A stretch of 16,974 nucleotides of DNA. Source: an uncultured Bergeyella sp. (GTDB lineage Bacteria; Bacteroidota; Bacteroidia; Flavobacteriales; Weeksellaceae). This document shows, piece after piece, positions 14,751 to 16,974 of this stretch (positions within the stretch are counted from its first letter, which is position 1; each line of letters opens with the position of its first letter). The notes beneath the pieces were generated by a model. That model did no database searches. It saw nothing but the letters and a program-made list of their open reading frames with translations, and had not been told where the DNA came from. Made by a program: the position numbers and the translations under genes. The stretch spans positions 1 through 16,974 of the forward strand of contig CAKAOY010000014.1 in assembly GCA_916710115.1 (NCBI GenBank), read 5' to 3'.

Positions 14751-15473
14751 ATGAAATTAGAATATTTAGCTTTTGGAGCTCATCCAGATGATGTAGAATT
14801 GGGCTGCGGAGGAACATTAGCAAAACTCGTTTCAGAGGGAAATAAAGTAGGGATTATAGACCTTACACAAGGGGAATTAGGAACTCGCGGGACGGCTGAG
14901 ACGCGTAGACAAGAGGCGCAATCAGCGATGGAAATTTTGGGAATTTCCGTGAGAGAAAATCTTAAAATGAAGGACGGATTTTTGGTGAATTCTGAAGAAT
15001 ACCAAATGAGAATCGTGGAAATGCTAAGAAAATACCGCCCTGAGATAGTATTTGCGAATGCCATTGACGACCGTCACCCAGACCATGCAAAAGGTTCTAA
15101 GTTAGTTTCCGATGCGTGTTTTTTGTCAGGGTTACCAAAAATAAAAACTTATGATGAGAATGATAATCAACAAGAAGCTTGGCGACCGAAACAAGTGTTT
15201 CACTATATCCAATGGAAGAATATTGAACCAGATTTCGTAGTGGATATTACAGGTTTTTTGGATGTTAAAATAAAATCTTGCTTGGCTTATAAAACTCAAT
15301 TTTACAATCCTGACTCTACAGAACCCGTTACTCCAATAGCTACTAAAGAGTTTTTGGACAGCCTTGTTTATAGAGTTCAAGATTTAGGGCGACTTTCGGG
15401 AGTACCTTATGCTGAGGGATTTACAACAGAAAAAACGATTGTTTTGAAAAATTTTGACGGAATTGTTTGGTAA
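14751..15473 (+). CDS. bshB1: bacillithiol biosynthesis deacetylase BshB1
   Basis: BshB1 is a zinc-dependent N-acetyl-glucosaminyl-malate deacetylase of the LmbE/PIG-L family, the second step of bacillithiol synthesis in the cytoplasm. The 240-aa length is typical. AHPDD at 10-14 (LAFGAHPDDVELGCGGTLA) supplies zinc ligands and the catalytic Asp. DLTQGELGTRGTAETR (37-52) is diagnostic for BshB1 over other LmbE proteins, and HPDH (109-112) in DDRHPDHAKGSKLV supplies the last ligand and an acid. The C-terminal GVPYAEGFTTE is also conserved. The ATG at 14751 lies 23 bp after the PstS-like gene, so the genes are probably cotranscribed. Bacillithiol genes bshA and bshC are not in the window. Its last codons hold the -33 element of the tRNA-His promoter. 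Confidence 0.96.
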   Translation: MKLEYLAFGAHPDDVELGCGGTLAKLVSEGNKVGIIDLTQGELGTRGTAETRRQEAQSAMEILGISVRENLKMKDGFLVNSEEYQMRIVEMLRKYRPEIVFANAIDDRHPDHAKGSKLVSDACFLSGLPKIKTYDENDNQQEAWRPKQVFHYIQWKNIEPDFVVDITGFLDVKIKSCLAYKTQFYNPDSTEPVTPIATKEFLDSLVYRVQDLGRLSGVPYAEGFTTEKTIVLKNFDGIVW

Positions 15474-15497
15474 TTCAAAAAAAAAATCATATCTTTG
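15466..15497 (+). promoter_or_regulatory. promoter of tRNA-His
   Basis: TTTG (15466-15469, inside the end of bshB1), a 20-bp spacer and TATCTTTG (15490-15497) match the -33/-7 consensus. The expected start is near 15501, about 14 nt before the tRNA. Confidence 0.7.
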
Positions 15498-15514
15498 CAT
15501 CGTTAAATATAGAT

Positions 15515-15589
15515 GGTGATTGTAGCTCAGTTGGTTAGAGCGTCAGATTGTGGTCCTGAAGGTCGTCGGTTCGATCCCGATCAGTCACC
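15515..15589 (+). tRNA. tRNA-His (anticodon GTG)
   Basis: A full cloverleaf is visible. The acceptor is GTGATTG (15516-15522) with CAGTCAC (15582-15588). The D-arm stem is GCTC/GAGC with an AGTTGGTTA loop. The anticodon loop TTGTGGT (15548-15554) has GTG at 15550-15552, and the T arm is GTCGG/CCGAT with TTCGATC. The extra G at 15515 (position -1) opposite C73 (15589) is the identity mark of tRNA-His. CCA is not encoded. The anticodon stem has an A-C mismatch at its loop-closing pair (15547 with 15555). Confidence 0.97.
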
Positions 15590-15591
15590 CT

Positions 15592-15627
15592 AAAATAAGC
15601 ATTCGAAGTATCGGATGCTTATTTTTT
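15592..15627 (+). terminator. intrinsic terminator after tRNA-His
   Basis: A 14-bp stem (15592-15605 with 15612-15625, one T-G wobble, 6-nt loop) begins three bases after the tRNA and ends in a T run. It is AT-rich at the base, so it may also act on the opposite strand. Confidence 0.85.
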
Positions 15628-15775
15628 ATAAATTTTATTATGTGTATTTGAAAATAAATTAACTGATAATCAGTATTTTATAAAAAATATAAAATATTTT
15701 TTCAAAAAAAATATAATTTGGTGCAATAAAAAAAATATTTCGCCGTTATGTGGGAAAAATAAATTTTTTATTGAA

Positions 15776-16261
15776 ATGAAAAAAGCACTATTATTGATGG
15801 GAATGGTTTCCCTATTGGCAGTTTCTTGTGGTGAAAAAAAAGTAGAAGAAAAAACAGAGTCTACAACTACTGAGGCTACTGCACAAGAGCAAACAGGAAC
15901 GCCAGCAGAATCTACTGAGGCTACTGCTGGAAAAAATGTAATTACAGAAAACGAAGGTAAGAATCCAAGAGACTTCAAATTATTTGAAGATGCTACTGTT
16001 ACCGACAGATTGAAAAAAATCGCAGGTGATAAGTATGAAGAATTGGTGAAAAACTTCAATGTAGAGACTCCAGTGGTATCAGAGGATGGAATCTACAAAG
16101 TAACTGGTTGCAAGAAAGACGCTTGTCCAGAGTTCCAAACAACAATTTTATTTGATTCTAAGAATGATAACTTTAATGTAATCATTGATGAGAATGGTAA
16201 AGTAACAGAATTTGCAGAGAAAGGCAAAATCAACTATACAGAATCTTTGAAATCAAAATAA
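15776..16261 (+). CDS. small lipoprotein of unknown function (161 aa)
   Basis: The protein starts with a lipoprotein signal (MKKALLLMGMVSLLAVSCGE, Cys18 as the lipidated residue). A charged and Thr/Glu/Ala-rich linker follows (about 20-58, low complexity with two STEATA/TTEATA units). A folded part (about 60-161) contains EDATVTDRLKKIAGDKYEEL, a close Cys pair C112/C117 (GCKKDACPEF) that could form a disulfide, and a TTILFDSKNDNFNVII beta segment. I do not recognise the family. It probably sits in the inner or outer membrane facing the periplasm, with the linker holding the domain away from the lipid. The gene stands alone between the tRNA-His terminator and its own terminator (16283-16315). 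The -7 box is unclear; TATAATTTG at 15712-15720 has one extra base. Confidence 0.85.
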   Translation: MKKALLLMGMVSLLAVSCGEKKVEEKTESTTTEATAQEQTGTPAESTEATAGKNVITENEGKNPRDFKLFEDATVTDRLKKIAGDKYEELVKNFNVETPVVSEDGIYKVTGCKKDACPEFQTTILFDSKNDNFNVIIDENGKVTEFAEKGKINYTESLKSK

Positions 16262-16282
16262 ATTGTAATAAAACTAACAATG

Positions 16283-16315
16283 AATGCTCTATCAACTAAG
16301 ATAGAGCATTTTTTT
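16283..16315 (+). terminator. intrinsic terminator after the small lipoprotein gene
   Basis: AATGCTCTATC (16283-16293) pairs perfectly with GATAGAGCATT (16300-16310) around a 6-nt loop, followed by five more T residues. It is one of the clearest terminators in the window. Confidence 0.9.
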
Positions 16316-16346
16316 AGAAGTAGACAATAAATTTAGATTAAATTAA

Positions 16347-16354
16347 TATATTTG
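16347..16354 (+). promoter_or_regulatory. -7 promoter box (TATATTTG) for the ABC transporter gene
   Basis: TATATTTG matches TAnnTTTG. It lies 21 bp before the ATG at 16376, giving a leader of about 18 nt. No clear -33 TTTG is seen at the usual distance. Confidence 0.5.
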
Positions 16355-16375
16355 TAGGGGTAATATTAATAAGAT

Positions 16376-16974
16376 ATGAGCGTAATACTATCGGTAAGAA
16401 ATCTCACAAAAAATTATAATCAAAGAAAAGTTGTAAACAATGTTTCTTTTGATGTAGAAAAAGGAAATGTATATGGGGTACTTGGACCAAATGGGTCTGG
16501 TAAATCTACTATTTTTGGAATGTTACTTACAATAATTAATCCAACTTCTGGAGAATGGTATTGGTTTGAGAATAAAGGTACATCGAAAGAGACATTTAAG
16601 AAAATAGGTGCTATCATTGGGCAGCCTAATTTTTATCCTTATCTATCAGCAGAAAGAAACCTTAAAATAGTGGCGGAAATAAAAGATGTTGATTATTCTC
16701 GGATAGATGAAGTATTGAGTATTGTTGGGCTGTTAGATAGAAAAAAAGATATGTATAAAACTTATTCTTTGGGAATGAAACAAAGGCTTGCAATTGCATC
16801 AGCATTGTTGAATACCCCAGAAGTATTAGTATTAGATGAGCCAACTAATGGACTTGACCCAGAAGGGATTATTCAAATAAGAGAGATTATTAGTGATATA
16901 TCTAAGAAAGGAACTACTATAATTATAGCAAGTCATTTACTTGATGAAATTGAAAAAGTTTGTACCCACACTAT
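16376..16974 (+). CDS. ABC transporter ATP-binding protein, N-terminal part (cut by window edge)
   Basis: 199 complete codons are visible and the frame is open at the window end. All nucleotide-binding motifs are present: Walker A GPNGSGKS (37-44), Q-loop Gln83 (IGQPNFYPYL), signature SLGMK (131-135), Walker B VLVLDEPTNGLDP (150-162) and the switch His187 (ASHLLDEIE). The NFYPYLSAERNL segment and the SLGMKQR signature resemble the BcrA/NatA/GldA-like group of exporters, where the ATPase is followed by one or two ABC-2 membrane subunits. The substrate cannot be told, and no membrane subunit is in the window. The ATG at 16376 is preceded by a -7 box. It lies downstream of a terminator, so it is a new transcription unit. 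Confidence 0.93.
   Translation, partial: MSVILSVRNLTKNYNQRKVVNNVSFDVEKGNVYGVLGPNGSGKSTIFGMLLTIINPTSGEWYWFENKGTSKETFKKIGAIIGQPNFYPYLSAERNLKIVAEIKDVDYSRIDEVLSIVGLLDRKKDMYKTYSLGMKQRLAIASALLNTPEVLVLDEPTNGLDPEGIIQIREIISDISKKGTTIIIASHLLDEIEKVCTHT

Noticed and set aside
1..16974. Mobile elements, CRISPR arrays, prophage or defence genes
   Set aside because: I saw no transposase, integrase, terminal repeats, direct-repeat arrays or defence-type domains. Nearly all coding content is core or conserved in Bacteroidota.

Overview
The window looks like a core chromosomal segment of a low-GC Bacteroidota bacterium, most likely order Flavobacteriales and family Weeksellaceae (the Chryseobacterium/Riemerella/Bergeyella group). 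The reasons are protein families typical of the phylum (PorP/SprF of type IX secretion, BshB1, a TonB operon with two ExbD proteins, an enlarged LeuRS) and promoters of the phylum's sigma factor type, TAnnTTTG at about -7 with TTTG about 19-21 bp upstream. Shine-Dalgarno sites are essentially absent. I see no prophage, transposon, CRISPR array or toxin module.

Layout. Bases 1-739 (minus strand): the N-terminal part of a SulP anion transporter, preceded by a small putative secreted protein. 835-3564: uvrB meets, with no spacer, a convergent gene for a multi-pass membrane protein. 3653-6595 (plus): a PorP/SprF-type outer-membrane protein, hemW and murI. 6596-7348 (minus): a GT2 glycosyltransferase whose stop abuts the murI stop. 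7426-10245: leuS. 10246-10503: a 258-bp leader of about 11% G+C. 10504-13603: exbB-exbD-exbD-tonB, ended by a clear terminator. 13674-15473: a second unit made of a two-helix membrane protein, a PstS-like lipoprotein and bshB1. 15515-15589: tRNA-His(GTG) with its own promoter and terminator. 15776-16261: a small lipoprotein with a terminator. 16376 to the end: the ATPase of an ABC transporter, cut by the window edge.

How the parts relate. ExbB, ExbD and TonB form the proton-driven complex that energises outer-membrane receptors. The PstS-like lipoprotein and its small membrane partner lie just behind it under a separate promoter. UvrB (repair), MurI (cell wall), HemW (heme trafficking), LeuRS and tRNA-His (translation) and BshB1 (bacillithiol) are housekeeping genes. 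The most notable non-coding features are start codons placed only a few bases after the -7 box (probable leaderless mRNAs), two zero-gap convergent gene ends, a 14-bp hairpin between exbB and exbD, the very AT-rich leader of the Ton operon, and a terminator whose 3' arm overlaps the next promoter. I found no convincing evidence of a wholly new system. The best candidates for undescribed biology are the Ton-adjacent small-membrane-protein/lipoprotein pair and the regulation of the Ton operon.
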